DNA from: Oenanthe sinensis
Taxonomy: Eukaryota > Streptophyta > Magnoliopsida > Apiales > Apiaceae
DNA: 64,000 nucleotides
Assembly: GCA_028671895.1 (NCBI GenBank)
Contig: JAPMAC010000231.1
Coordinates: forward strand, 7,714,001 to 7,778,000
Reading direction: 5' to 3'
Shown: piece by piece, positions 46,693 through 58,879 of the stretch
Numbering within the stretch: the stretch's first letter is position 1
Layout: each line of letters starts with the position of its first letter
Program-made: the position numbers and the translations under genes
The notes under the pieces: model-generated
Told to the model about the DNA's origin: nothing
Seen by the model: the letters and a program-made list of their open reading frames with translations, nothing else
The model's database searches: none

Positions 46693-48962
46693 ATGCCGCC
46701 CAGACGTGTAGGAACTAGGGCAAGACCAGCTGACTCTACAGCCCAAGGTAGCAACCACCGAGAAGATGAAGGTCAGAACCTCCATCATGAGGAAGAGGAC
46801 GAGGTGAGTTATAATGAGTTCGATGAACAAGGGTTTGAAGAAGAAGAGGAGGTAGAGACAATTGCAGAAGGAGGTCAGGCAGAGAACCCAATGGACCAGT
46901 TTATGCACCTGCTAAGGCAGAACTTGGCCCGCCAACCACCACCACCACCACCTCGTGGTCCCAACAATGCTATAGCAAATGCCTTCAGGGCTTTCAAGTC
47001 ACTCAAGCCCCCAGAGTTTCACGGGACCGCAGATCCAGTTGAGGCGAAAGCCTGGTTGAGGGAAATAGAGAAGTCCTTCGAGATCATGGGAACTGAAGAA
47101 GCTCAAAAGACAATTTTTGCCACCTATCTGCTAAAAGGAGAGGCAAACTATTGGTGGGAAGCCAAGAAGAATATGGAACCAAATGGAGTGATTGCATGGG
47201 AAAGATTTTCCGAATTGTTTTTGGACAAGTACTTTCCAAGGTTCATGGAGGCTCAGATGGAAGTAAAGTTTTTGGAGTTAAAACAGGAAAATATGACCGT
47301 GGCGGAATATGAAGCTAAGTTTACGGAGTTATCCCGATTTGTACCCGAATATGTCAACACTGAGGCAAAGAAAGCAAGGAGGTTTCAACTAGGACTAAAA
47401 CAATAGATACAAAATCGAGTTGCTATACTGGAACTAACCGACTATGCCACCTTAGTACAAAAAGCATCTATTGCGGAAGCAGGTAGCGAACAGATCCAGA
47501 AAAACAAAGAAGCGAAAAAGAGAAAATTTCATAGTCAGGGAGGAGGACCGGCGGCTAGAAATTTCCCAAGCAAGTTCAGCAGAGGTGCAATGTCACAACC
47601 GGTAAGGAGTACAGGATTCAGAAAGGCTGAAAGTAGTAGTGTCGTTCAGGGGGGGAGGCCAGTCGGTGTGTCGCAATTCAGTCAGCCCCGACCGCCTCTA
47701 CTAGAATGCAAAAACTGTGGAAGGAGGCATTTGGGAGTATGTACTAAGAAAGTTGTCACCTGTTATAAATGCAAGCAGCCAGGGCATTACTCAAATGTTT
47801 GCCCCCGAAGCAACTTGACATGTTACCAGTGCGGTGGAGTTGGACATGTGAGGAAGGACTGTAAGGTATTGAAGCCGGCCATATCAGGGTTAAGCAAGGC
47901 AGCCTCCAACCATCCTCCGACGGCCAGGACATTCAATATGACAGTGAAGGATGCAGTGAAAGACACGGATGTGATAGCAGGTACACTTCTGCTAAATTCC
48001 AACCATGCCAATGTTTTATTTGATTCCGGAGCTACCAAGTCTTTTATATCTAAAATTTTTGCATGCAAGTTAAATCTCAAGGTTGAAACATTAAAAGAAT
48101 CACTGCAAGTAGAGATAGCCAATCGGGAAATAATTTCTGTTAGACAAGTGCACCCAAACTGTAACCTAGACATAGAGGGGCATAATTTCAGTGTAGATTT
48201 GATTCCCTTTAAATTAGGGGAGTTTGACGTCATTTTGGGAATGGATTGGTTATCGAGCAACGGTGCTCAAATCGATTGCGAAGGGAAAAAGGTTAGGTTA
48301 AAAACACCGGGAGGAAAAGGAGTTGTGTTCAGAGGACAACGACAAGTCAAGAAATTCTTGACCATGGCCCAGACCAAGAAATTGTTGCAAAAAGGATGTG
48401 AAGCTTATTTAGCCCACGTAATAGACACAAACCGAGAGGTGCCCAATTTACGAAGCATACCAGTGGTCGCGGAGTTCGAGGATGTGTTCCCAGATGATCT
48501 TCCCGGGTTACCCCCTGACAGAGAGATAGAATTTGCAATTGACTTAGCTCCGGGGACGGCACCAGTTTCGAAGGCCCCGTATCGATTAGCCCCAATTGAA
48601 ATGAAGGAGCTGGCCAACCAATTACAAGAACTTTTAGATAAAGGGATGATAAGACCAAGTGTGTCACCGTGGGGTGCACCAGTGTTATTCGTAAAGAAGA
48701 AGGATGGCAGCATGAGGTTATGCATAGACTATCGAGAGCTGAATAAGCTGACTATCAAAAATAGATACCCCCTACCCAGGATTGATGATTTGTTTGATCA
48801 ATTGAAGGATGCCGTATGTTTCTCTAAGATAGACCTGAGAACCGGGTACCACCAGTTAAAAATTAAACCAGAGGATATACCAAAGACTGCATTTCGGACC
48901 CGATATGGGCACTACGAGTTTCTGGTAATGTCATTTGGACTAACCAATGCTCCAGCAGCTTT
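46693..48962 (+). pseudogene. gag-pol: Gag, protease and N-terminal RT of element 4 gag-pol
   Basis: ATG at 46693 (MPPRRVGTRARPAD), acidic N-terminus, then a Ty3/gypsy Gag core (FHGTADPVEAKAWLREIEK, YLLKGEANYWWEAK, ERFSELFLDKYFP). An in-frame TAG at 47404-47406 interrupts Gag after LGLKQ; the same frame continues to three zinc-finger-like motifs at ~47707-47862 (variant CKNCGRRHLGVC, then CYKCKQPGHYSNVC and CYQCGGVGHVRKDC). Protease has VLFDSGATKSFI (~48013-48048). RT runs from IEFAIDLAPGT through DYRELNKLTIKNRYPLPRID to the NAPAA motif, where one T is missing (~48960) and the frame shifts. The TAG lies inside Gag, not at a gag/pol border, so recoding is unlikely. Confidence 0.92.
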
Positions 48963-51341
48963 ATGGACTTGATGAACCGAGTTTTCAAGAAGTACCTAGA
49001 TAAATTTGTTATTGTTTTCATTGACGATATCCTAATTTATTCAAAGATGGAAGGAGAACACGCAGAACATTTGAGGATAGTTCTAGAGATCCTGAGAAAG
49101 GAAAAGCTGTATGCCAAATTCTCAAAATGTGAATTTTGGCTCACCGAGGTACAATTCTTAGGGCATGTAATTAGTAGTGAAGGAGTGTTGGTCGATCCTG
49201 CCAAGATTGAAGCAATTTCAAATTGGGAAAGACCGACTACACCCACGGAGGTGAGAAGTTTCGTAGGACTAGCCGGATATTACCGGAGGTTCGTACAAGA
49301 TTTTGCAAAAATTGCAGCTCCGTTGACCCGACTTACACGAAAAACCGAAAGGTTTGTATGGACTGAGAAATGTGAAGAAAGCTTCCAAGAGCTAAAGAAG
49401 AGATTGGTAACAGCCCCTGTACTAGCATTGCCAGACGGGAAGGGAGACTTTGTCATTTACAGTGATGCCTCACACAAGGGGTTGGGGTGCGTACTCATGC
49501 AGCATGGAAAAGTAATCGCATATGCGTCCCGACAATTGAAGGAATACGAACTGAGATACCCCACCCACGACTTAGAATTGGCAGCAATAGTTTTCGCACT
49601 GAAAATCTGGAGGCACTATTTGTATGGTGAGAAATGCGAGATTTATACAGATCATAAAAGCGTAAAATACATTTTTACGCAAAAGGAACTGAATATGAGG
49701 CAGAGGAGATGGCTGGAATTAATCAAGGATTATGATTGTGAGATTCTCTATAACCCGGGAAAGGCTAATGTGGTAGCAGACGCCCTTAGTAGAAAGGAAA
49801 GGCTCAAGATGATAGTTTCATCGGAAGTATTGATCCAGGAATTTGAAAGGTTAGAAATCGAAGTGTTAGTGACCGGCGGAAACACCGAAAGATTATTTAA
49901 CATCAGCATGTATTCCGCTTTAACAGAAAAGATCAAGTTGTGCCAAGAAAGGAAGAAGGAAGAAGAATGGGAATCCTTAACAGGAGAAGAAATGAAGTGC
50001 GAAAAGGATAGTAAAGGGATAATGAGATATGCTTCTCGAATTTGGGTACCAAACGTTCAAGAGCTAAAAGATGAAATCTTACAGGAAGGACACAACACGA
50101 GGTATTCAATCCACCCCGGAAGTACCAAGATGTATAGAGACCTGAAGGAATACTATTGGTGGCCGAATATGAAGAGAGATGTGGCGAAATGGGTAAGTAA
50201 GTGCTTGACCTGTCAAAGGGTGAAGGCGGAGCATCAGCGACCAAGTGGTCTTCTACAACCTCTGGAAATTCCCGAATGGAAGTGGGAACATATAGCCATG
50301 GATTTCGTAGTAGGGTTGCCAAGAACTAGAACAAACCACGACGCAATCTGGGTTGTCGTAGATCGGCTAACCAAATCGGCTCATTTTCTCCCAATTAATG
50401 AGCGGTACCCGATTGACAAGTTATTGGACCTATATCTCAAGGAAATTGTGATGCGACATGGAGTCCCTGTGACCATAGTATCGGATCGGGACCCAAGGTT
50501 TAACTCCAGATTTTGGAGGAGCTTTCAGGAGAGTGTTGGTACTAAGCTAAGTATGAGCACAGCCTATCACCCCCAGATAGACGGTCAAAGTGAAAGAACC
50601 ATCCAAACCATAGAGGATATGTTGAGGGTCTGCGCAATAGATTTCAAAGGAAGCTGGGATGACCACTTACCTTTAATTGAGTTCTCCTACAACAATAGCT
50701 ATCACGCGAGCATAGGAATGCCCCCTTACGAGGCATTATATGGTAGAAGATGTCGCTCTCCCTTATGTTGGGATGAAGTGGGCGAGCGAAGGATACTAGG
50801 ACCTGAGTTGGTGCAACAAACAAAGGAAGCAATAGAACTGATCAGGACTCGGTTAGAAGCTGCTCAGGATAGACAACGCAAGTACGCCGACAAGGCCCGG
50901 AAGGACAAAGAGTATGAAGTGGGAGATATGGTGTTGTTAAAAGTATCACCGTGGAAAGGCCTGATGAGGTTTGGGAAGAGGGGAAAACTGAGCCCAAGGT
51001 ATATCGGCCCATTTGAGATATTAAAAAGAATCGGAAAGGTGGCCTATGAACTAGCCTTACCCCCAAACTTGCAACAAGTCCACAATGTATTTCATGTGTC
51101 CATGTTAAGAAGATATTTTGCTGATGCCAAGCATGTGATTGAATATGAAAGCGTAAAACTTCAACCAGACCTGACGTACGTGGAGCAACCAGTGCAGATT
51201 ATGGATCGAAAGGATCAGGTGCTCAGAAACAAGACGGTCAAACTAGTCAGAGTATTGTGGAAGAATCAAACTGTTGAAGAATCAACTTGGGAATTAGAAA
51301 ATGAAATGCTAGAGAAATACCCTCATCTATTCTTAACTTGA
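48963..51341 (+). pseudogene. pol: RT, RNase H, integrase and chromodomain of element 4 gag-pol
   Basis: Continues RT with MDLMNRVFKKYLDKFVIVF and FIDDILIYSK (~49016-49045). RNase H has YSDAS, DLELAA, YTDHKS and ADALSRK, the full DEDD set. Integrase has HHCC (H-x-H near 50091-50115, C-x2-C in CLTCQR), core Asp at ~50301, Asp at ~50484 and Glu at ~50592, and YIGPFEILKRIGKVAYEL (GPY/F). The tail after VFHVSMLRRY, with PVQIMDRKDQVLRN, VRVLWKNQTVEESTWE and YPHLF, is a chromodomain-like module typical of Tekay/Del, thought to steer integration to heterochromatin. No stop from 48963 to TGA 51339-51341. Apart from the upstream one-base loss it looks functional. Confidence 0.93.
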
Positions 51342-51361
51342 TTCCGGGACGGAATCCAAAT

Positions 51362-51374
51362 AAGGAAGGGGGAC
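51362..51374 (+). other. Polypurine tract of element 4
   Basis: AAGGAAGGGGGAC directly before the 3' LTR start TGTAATAACCC; the pol stop is only ~20 bp upstream. Confidence 0.85.
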
Positions 51375-54300
51375 TGTAATAACCCTAACTTTGTAAGATT
51401 TTCAAAGCCTTGAGGAATAATAATTCTACGGGATTTTGGAACTCATGTTAGCCCACGCTATATAAATGGTGGAAAATTAAGAATCCGAAGATACATTACG
51501 GATGTGCAAGGAAAATAAGTGAATGCAAACATCGTCAGAATTCACTAATTTCTATTTCTACGAATTTAGTTGTAACCTATGAAACACAAGAGAATACGAG
51601 AACCCTAACATGACCTAATATACACGACATGGAAATATTAAACCAAGACATCCCAAACGATAAAGAGTTATGATAAGAAATTTCTACGCTAAAACGTTTT
51701 CGAGAATTTTCGAACATCGAAATAAGGATTATGCAAGCAAATGATTACATTTTTGGGGATAATACAAAGGTGGCCATGCAAGGAAGCAAGAAACTAAGTA
51801 GTTAGCATCTAACCAAACCAAACTAGAAAGAAAACTAGAAGTAGAAGCATGGTTCCATGAAAAATGGAACAAGGACATGAAAAGTCAATATGACTATTCC
51901 ACTTTTTGACATTTCTAGCCACTTTATTACATATAACACGCATATATATCATGGCCTAGCTGATTATATGTCTGCATATCAGTATATATAAGATAGATAT
52001 ACAAAATAAATAGCATAAAACGTTTTCAAGTAAGGTAACCAAGCAAAGGAGCCAAACCAGCCAAAGAAAGTTCCATTCGGCTACAAGGAAGAATTGATTT
52101 TTCATCACCACTCAAACAAGCTCCATAAATCATAACAAAAATTCCGAATGCTCTCCACATCAGAATAGAGGTAAGGATTTTTTTTCATAATTTTTAGAGT
52201 TGTTTTAGGTAGTCAAAGAAATTGTGAAAGTGAAGCATGAATAGTAATTGTGTTCTTGGTTATGTTGTTTCAATGGAAGATTCAAGCAAGTTAAGGCAAC
52301 CCAAGCCATCCCTAGGAGTTGTGAAGCATATTTAGTGATCTCAAGGTTACATACAAGGTATACATATCTTCATTCCCTTTAAACCTTGTGATTTCATACG
52401 GGTAATGCTAAGTAATGCAAGCATGTTAAGTTACTAGCACTAATGACTAAGTTAAGCATGATTGTGTTGGTTGTGATGAAATGAGGTTGGTTATAAAACT
52501 TGAGCTTATGACTGATTTTGTGAGTTCATAACCGTGTAATGATATTGGTTGTGTTGGTTTTGGATGTTGGTAATATGATCAAATCCGGGAAACGTTCCGT
52601 GTATAGCCGTTGTAATGCCCGTTTGAAACTAGGGTTAATTGGACAGGTGATTTCGAACCATTAAAATGTCATTTTTGAAAACCAATGACCAGGGTAGAAT
52701 AGTTCTTGTCTTAAGCTTTGTATTGACATAAAAATCATGTCGATATGATTTACGGTTTAGAAGTTACGTCCGTTTTAGTAAAAGTCGCGCAAGTAATCTA
52801 ACTGCAATTTTGTCACCACTTTGAAGAGATAAATAGCACACTTAAGAATTGGTAAAAATGATGAATTTTGGATGGTAGATGCCTCGGACAGTTGGTAGTG
52901 CGACCAAAAAGTTTTGTATAAAAATAAGAAATTTTCGATTTTATAAAAATGTTACAGTCAAAACTGCGCAAGTGGAAAACCCTTAAGGGGATGGTTCGCT
53001 AAGAAATTTGGTTATATGCACACGACTTGGTTTTGAAACTCGTACGAAGCAAGATATTGGCATAAGTACTTGACGAAAGATATAAGAGTATAAAGGACCC
53101 TAAAGGAGTCATATAAAACATTTGCAGGATTTCATAAAGTTGTGTCATTAACGCGTAATTCGGGGTTTAAGGGAAATCTAACCTAGCGTTCTGTTTGGTT
53201 ATAATAGATCACCGGACGTCCACGAGCACACCTAGAAATCTCCGAACCACAGGCAAGTTTTCGAAAACCAAGTTTTAAGTATTTTGTAAACTGCTGATGT
53301 TATGATATAACTGTATTGAAAGTTTTTTATTGGTTTACTGTGTAATAAACGTGCAACGCTTGTTACGACTTATATATTACGAACTAAAGTTGGATATAAG
53401 TCGATGTATGAATAGAGGCTCTAAGACAGGGCAAAATCGTATCTGGATATTTAAATCGGGAGTCGGAGCTATTTTACTAGAACGCTGTCATAAAAAAAAA
53501 AAAAAAAATTCCGGAAATTGCCGGAGACAGTGATTTTCAGAAATATCGATTACCAATATTTCATAAAAACATACATGGGATAACTATTCAAAATATCCTG
53601 AATCATTTTATAGATATTATTTAAATTTTTATTTAATTAAATGGATATTAATTTGAATATTCATTTAATAATATGTAATCAATGATTTATTATTTAATAC
53701 ATGTTATTTTAGTATTTATTGAACAGTCCAAAAATTCTTTAAAAATAATTGATTAATCATTTACTATTTGATAAATATTATTTAAATATTTATTAAATAT
53801 TCTAAGATTATTTAAAAATAAATGGGATAATGATTTACTATTTAATAAATATTATTTAAATATTTATTAAATATTCCAAAATTTTCTAAGAATAATTAAA
53901 CCTTTCTCAGAATACAATTTGAGGACCTACAAATTTCTTAAAATATTTTCTGGCCTTCAGAATATCTAATAAGGTTCCCAAATATTATTCCAATAATATC
54001 AAGTCCCTTAAAACAAGGGCTCATATTTTCTGACTGATCAAAATTGGGAATCAAGTCTAAGAAATGAGCCAATGGTCTCGCTTTCTTTTTATACTCTGAT
54101 ATTACAATCACTTCCCTATTCAATTAGAGATTTCCAAACTCAACAACTTATTGAAAAGAAAAAAAAAAAAAACCCCGACTACTCCCAAGTTATGTTATAA
54201 TAGGCAGACTTCTAAAACAAATGAAATCTATTGACTAACGTCAACCCACATAATGAGTTTACTTCCTCAACCCTTCCGGAAGTAAGGATATGATGATTAA

Positions 54301-55329
54301 AGTAAACCTATCAACAAGCCGGTTGCTTGGGGGACTTGGATTAAATTCCATTCTAGACATGGATAGGGTTCTTCCAGGGATTGGAGTAGCCGACACTAGG
54401 GGTCAGAAAGAGTGTAAGAGGCTGTGGGACAGTCCATCCAAGCGTAAGAGGCTGTGGGACAGTCCAGCATAAAGGCTCATATGTGGCCTGGGTGCAGGCC
54501 CGGTTAGGGTAGTCATCCATCTACTAGTAGAAAAGAATTCGGTACATACGGCTGATCACCGGGTACCGTGGTACTCCAGTATATCCTCATTCTTGCAATT
54601 GGAATTGTACTGTAATATTGTAACGAAAGCCTAGGTGCTGAGTTACCGATAATATTGACAGTGGTTAAACAAAATTTATTTGAAGCAACATGATGCACTA
54701 TTAGCTGTTTGCCGAAAATAAATGAATGTATTTTCTCCCATAATTACTAAGATGGCTAAATGATGAGATTACAATTACAATGCTTTAAAAACTACTTATA
54801 CTATTGCTGAGCTATTGCTCACTCTTGCTTTTCTTTATATATCATAACACCGCAGCTGCCAGTTATGCCGCGCCGTCGGACGACCGTCAGAAAGAGGGTG
54901 GGCAATACCCGAGACTTCCGTAGGCTTTTCTCTGTTTTTCCACAGGTAGAAGATCGAGGTCGGATTGGCGTACAGCTAGTGATAGTGCGCCTTATATATA
55001 AGTATGATCTATGTAAATTAATGATGAAGAACAAACGTAGGTCAGCCTATTGACTTCATGTAGAGGTCGTCTAGGTGACCATTCTGTTATTTTGGAAATC
55101 GGTTGTAATAACTCGAACTTTCTTTTGGGTACTAGCTAATGTATATATATAAGTATCGTTCCTGAGACTATAACCTGTGTGTGTGTGTGAAGGTGTATGT
55201 GCATATATATGGATTGTTGGGTCATTGCAGGTGAAAATGACGAGTCGAGAAATAAGTGTAAGTGTTAATAAATGGAAACAGGGTAACGTGGCAACCTAGA
55301 TCCCGGACCCCGGATCTTGGGGTGTCACA
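51375..55329 (+). repeat. 3' LTR of element 4 (3,955 bp)
   Basis: Almost identical to 41428-45384. Differences noticed include CCCAAAGGAT versus CCCAAACGAT, changes in A-runs near 43555/53495 and a few C/T changes. TATATAAA at 51459-51466. It ends GTGTCACA, followed by the ACACA duplication. Confidence 0.95.
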
Positions 55330-57560
55330 ACACAGCTTGTTACACTCGGAATCGTACCCTAGTAAATAAAGATCATGACAAGACTCCGTACGAGTTGATG
55401 GCAAATAAGAAACCAACACTGAAATATTTTCATGTGTTTAGAACAAAGTGCTTTGTATTGAAAGATGATGAGCATCTAGGAAAGTTCGAATCCAAGGCTC
55501 ATGAAGGCATATTTCTTGCCTACTCCCTGGAATCTAAGGCATACAAGGTTTATGTGGTTGAACACAAGAAGGTTATTGAAAGAATGAATTTACCTTTTGA
55601 TGATCTCAAGCTCCCAAGTCTACAAAGAACAGACGACACTGAAACTCTGGAGTTTGAAAATATGAACTCAGATGAAGGTGAAGTAGAACCTGAAGATGTA
55701 ATAGAAAATCAAGCACCAAATGAGAATAACAACAATGGTGATTTTGACCCTAGTAGTGAAAACAGTAGAAGATTCATAGAAACTACTAGTACTGGTAGAT
55801 AATCTCATTCTCAACCAAGCATCAGCTTAGGGGGAGCAACTGAAGGATCTACTAGCAGTACTCAGCACTTTAATGATAATCAGGCTGAATCTTCTAGGGA
55901 AAATCTGCCTAAACATAGGGTGTGGAGTAGAGCTCATCCCTTTGAGTTGATTCTAGGAGATCCAGATGCTGGAGTCCAAACTAGACGTGCTTCTCAGAAT
56001 GAATGTTTATTCTATGGTTTTATATCTGAAATAGAGCCAAAGAAAGTGGAAGAAGCATTGGAAGATCCAGATTGGGTTATAGCTATGCAAGAAGAACTCA
56101 ATCAATTTCAGAGACAAAAATTCTAGAAGCTGTTACCCAAGCCAAAGAACAAGTCTATAATTGGCACAAAGTGGGTATTCAGAAATAAACTGGATGAAGA
56201 TGGCATTGTTACGAGGAACAAAGCCAGACTGGTTGCTAAAGGTTATTCCCAAGAAGAAAGAATAGATTATGATGAAACATATGCACCAGTGGCAAGGCTT
56301 GAAGCTATCAGGATGTTTCTGGCATTCGCAGCACATTCCAACTTTAAAGTCTATCAAATGGATGTGAAGAGTGCATTCATGAATGGAGAGCTTGAAGAAG
56401 AAGTGTATGTGGAACAACCCCCAGGGTTTGAAGATCCAGAATTTGCAGATTTTGTATACTTTCTCTTCAAGGAACTCTATGGCTTAAAGCAAGCACCTCA
56501 GACATGGTATGACACTCTGTCTATATTCTTACTTGAAAATGGTTTCACTAGAGGTGTCATAGATAAGACTTTGTTTCATAAAATGCATAAAAATGACATG
56601 ATATTAGTACAAGTATATGTTGTTGACGTTATATTTGGTTCTACTAACGATCAGTTGTGTAGTAGATTTGTTAAGCTAATACAGAGTAGGTATGAAATGA
56701 GCATGATGGGAGAGCTGAATTACTTCCTTGGACTCCAACTAAGCCAAAGGAAAGATGGAATCTTCATTTCCCAGAACAAGTACATCAGAGATCTTTTGAA
56801 GAAGTATGGTCTTGAAGATGCATCATCAGCCAAAACCCCTATGGCAACTTCCACTAAGCTTGATCAAGATGAACCTGGTAAGAAGGTAGACATCACAAAC
56901 TACAGAGGTATAATCGGCTCATTACTTTACTTAACTTCAAGTAGGCCAGATATTATGTTTGTTACATACTTGTGTGCTAGGTTCCAGTCTAACCCTAAAG
57001 AATCACATCTTATAGCTGTTAAACGGATTTTTAGGTATCTTAAGGGAAGTCTGAATCTTGGAATTTGGTACCCTAAAGATACAGGTTTTGACCTAGTTGG
57101 CTATACAGATTCTGATTATGCTGGTTGTAAGATTGATAGAAAGATTACATCAGGGAGTTGTCAATTCCTTAGTAGAAGATTGGTGTCCTAGTATAGCAAG
57201 AAGCAGCACTCAGTTGCAATGTCAACAGCTGAGCTGAATATGTTGCTGCTGGAAGTTGCTGTGCATAAATTCTATGGATAAGGAACCAACTTCAAGACTA
57301 TGGACTGTTGCTAGCAAAATTTTAATATTATGTGGTAACACAAGTGCCATAGCCATCACAAATAATTCTGTTTAACATTCAAGGAGCAAACACATTGATA
57401 TCAGGTATCATTTCACTAGAGAGCGTGTCATGAATGGTACTGTAGAGTTACATTTTGTACCCATAGAGTAGCAAATTGTAGACATCATCACTAAACCACT
57501 TGATGAAATCACTTTCACTAGACTGGTTTATGAACTTGGGATGTTAAATTCTACTAACTA
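55330..57560 (+). pseudogene. pol: Pol of element 3: end of integrase, RT and RNase H
   Basis: Resumes integrase at ACYTRNRTLVNKDH and runs through KKPTLKYFHVF and an acidic linker to a stop at ~55800. RT: DWVIAMQEELNQFQ, a TAG at ~56124 replacing a conserved Trp, GTKWVFRNKLDEDG and VYQMDVKSAFMNGELEEEV. The YVDD site reads YVVD: the first catalytic Asp is Val (GTT, 56622-56624). RNase H: GYTDSDYAGCKIDRK, then stops at 57189-57191 and beyond, with several shifts to 57560. The RT point change alone should kill activity. Confidence 0.9.
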
Positions 57561-58100
57561 GTTAGTTAGTAATCAAAAACTGCAATTTGAGGTTGATAAA
57601 TTCACTAGTTGATTAATTTCAATATTTTTTAGGACTTGTGGATTTATTTACCAAATTATTTTCTAGTAATTAAGATTAAATGTTAGATAAATACCTTGTG
57701 CATGCCTGCTAATTTTATTAATCTGGTATTTATTTAATTTTGATCTTAGAAAATATTGAAGTGCTTGTATTTAAATGATAAATTCATGGCATTTATATAT
57801 CTAAATATTATTTGAAATTATTTTAAATAAAAAGGATGAATAGTTGTATTTATTCTCTCATTTAAAATATAAGTAAAATAATATTTTAAAGGCCATAATT
57901 GTTAATATTAAAAATGTAGCATAAATTATGAACATTTATAATTACGACAATTTATTGTTATTATTATAAATTATTAATAAATTGTGATATATTTATATGA
58001 GTGAATAATTACCTTATTGTTAATTTCGTATGAATTATTCACATATATATACATAAATATATTCTTGTAACAAAATTTTGTGAAACAACAAAATTCACTA
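57561..58100. other. AT-rich stretch between RNase H and the array of element 3
   Basis: About 540 bp, strongly AT-rich, with no coding signal. Confidence 0.6.
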
Positions 58101-58512
58101 AGTGACTTTGTTGCGCCAGAAGTTTTGTTACGCTCATACAGTGGTTACACTGTACATGCACAACAAAGCACTTAAACAAAATTTTTGTTGCGCTAAGCCA
58201 TTTTGTGTCGCCAACACAGTGTAGATGCAACAAAATGACTTAGATCATTTGTTGGTTGCTAAGCCATTTTGTGGCGCCAACACATTGTACACACTGTGAA
58301 GGCGCAACAAAATGCCGCATGAGATTTTTGTTACGCTCAGTACTTTTGTGGCGTCCTACACAGTACTTGCACTTTGCAGGCGCAACAAAAGTACTTAGAT
58401 ATATTAAATACTAGTTTATGGCGCCTATAAATAGATAGTCAATATTTGTTTCTCTTCATTTTAGTGGCGATACACACAGTATATACACTATAAGAAGCGC
58501 AACAAAAACCTC
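58101..58512. repeat. Inverted-motif array TTTGTTGCGC/GCGCAACAAA before ORF3 of element 3
   Basis: TTTGTTGCGC or TTTGTTACGC starts at 58107, 58124, 58184 and 58327; the reverse complement GCGCAACAAA starts at 58302, 58380 and 58497, with variants at 58158 and 58222. Each forward copy is followed by a reverse copy 30-180 bp on, often with TTTTGTGGCGCCAACACA between, so the units can fold as hairpins. The same motif forms arrays in the LTRs of this element and of element 2b. Confidence 0.9.
58424..58436 (+). promoter_or_regulatory. Candidate internal TATA box before ORF3 of element 3
   Basis: GGCGCCTATAAATAGATAG, a near-consensus TATA box inside the inverted-motif array, about 450 bp upstream of the ORF3 ATG at 58880. 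Function is inferred from sequence only. Confidence 0.45.
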
Positions 58513-58879
58513 AAATCTATAAACTTTTAATCAAACATATCAAGGACAAATCTTGTCTGATTTTTAAACTGAAATCAGATTAGTGGAACCCACATTCTTC
58601 CTGATAATTTGCAAGTGGTCCCATTATTTTTGGTGAAGTTTCTAAAATTCTCATTTTTACCAAAAATCGAATTGTTTGGCTAGGGTTATTAATTTTTAAA
58701 TCGATTAAAAATTGTAATAAAATTTAAAGTGTGCTTAAAATTACTAGGAAATCGAAATATTTTTATTTCACGAAAATCCGAGTAATTTCAAAAATTAGGG
58801 TTTGGTTCGTAATTTCCTAAAACAATTCGATATTAATTAGTAATTTTAATTCATAAAAATTACCCCTCAATTTAATAAA

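Larger units (their letters stand above)
41428..55329 (+). mobile_element. Element 4: young Tekay/Del-type Ty3/gypsy chromovirus
   Basis: 13,902 bp with two nearly identical long LTRs (3,957 and 3,955 bp), duplications ACACA at 41423-41427 and 55330-55334, a primer site and a polypurine tract. Gag-pol is one frame, with integrase after RNase H (gypsy order) and a chromodomain-like C-terminus. By eye the LTRs differ at roughly two to three dozen positions, so the insertion is recent. Two lesions break gag-pol (a TAG at 47404 and a one-base deletion near 48960). Confidence 0.95.

Noticed and set aside
47823..50322. Minus-strand frames opposite gag-pol of element 4 (47823-48260, 49933-50322 and others)
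   Set aside because: Shadows of the real plus-strand coding frame; composition follows from the opposite strand.
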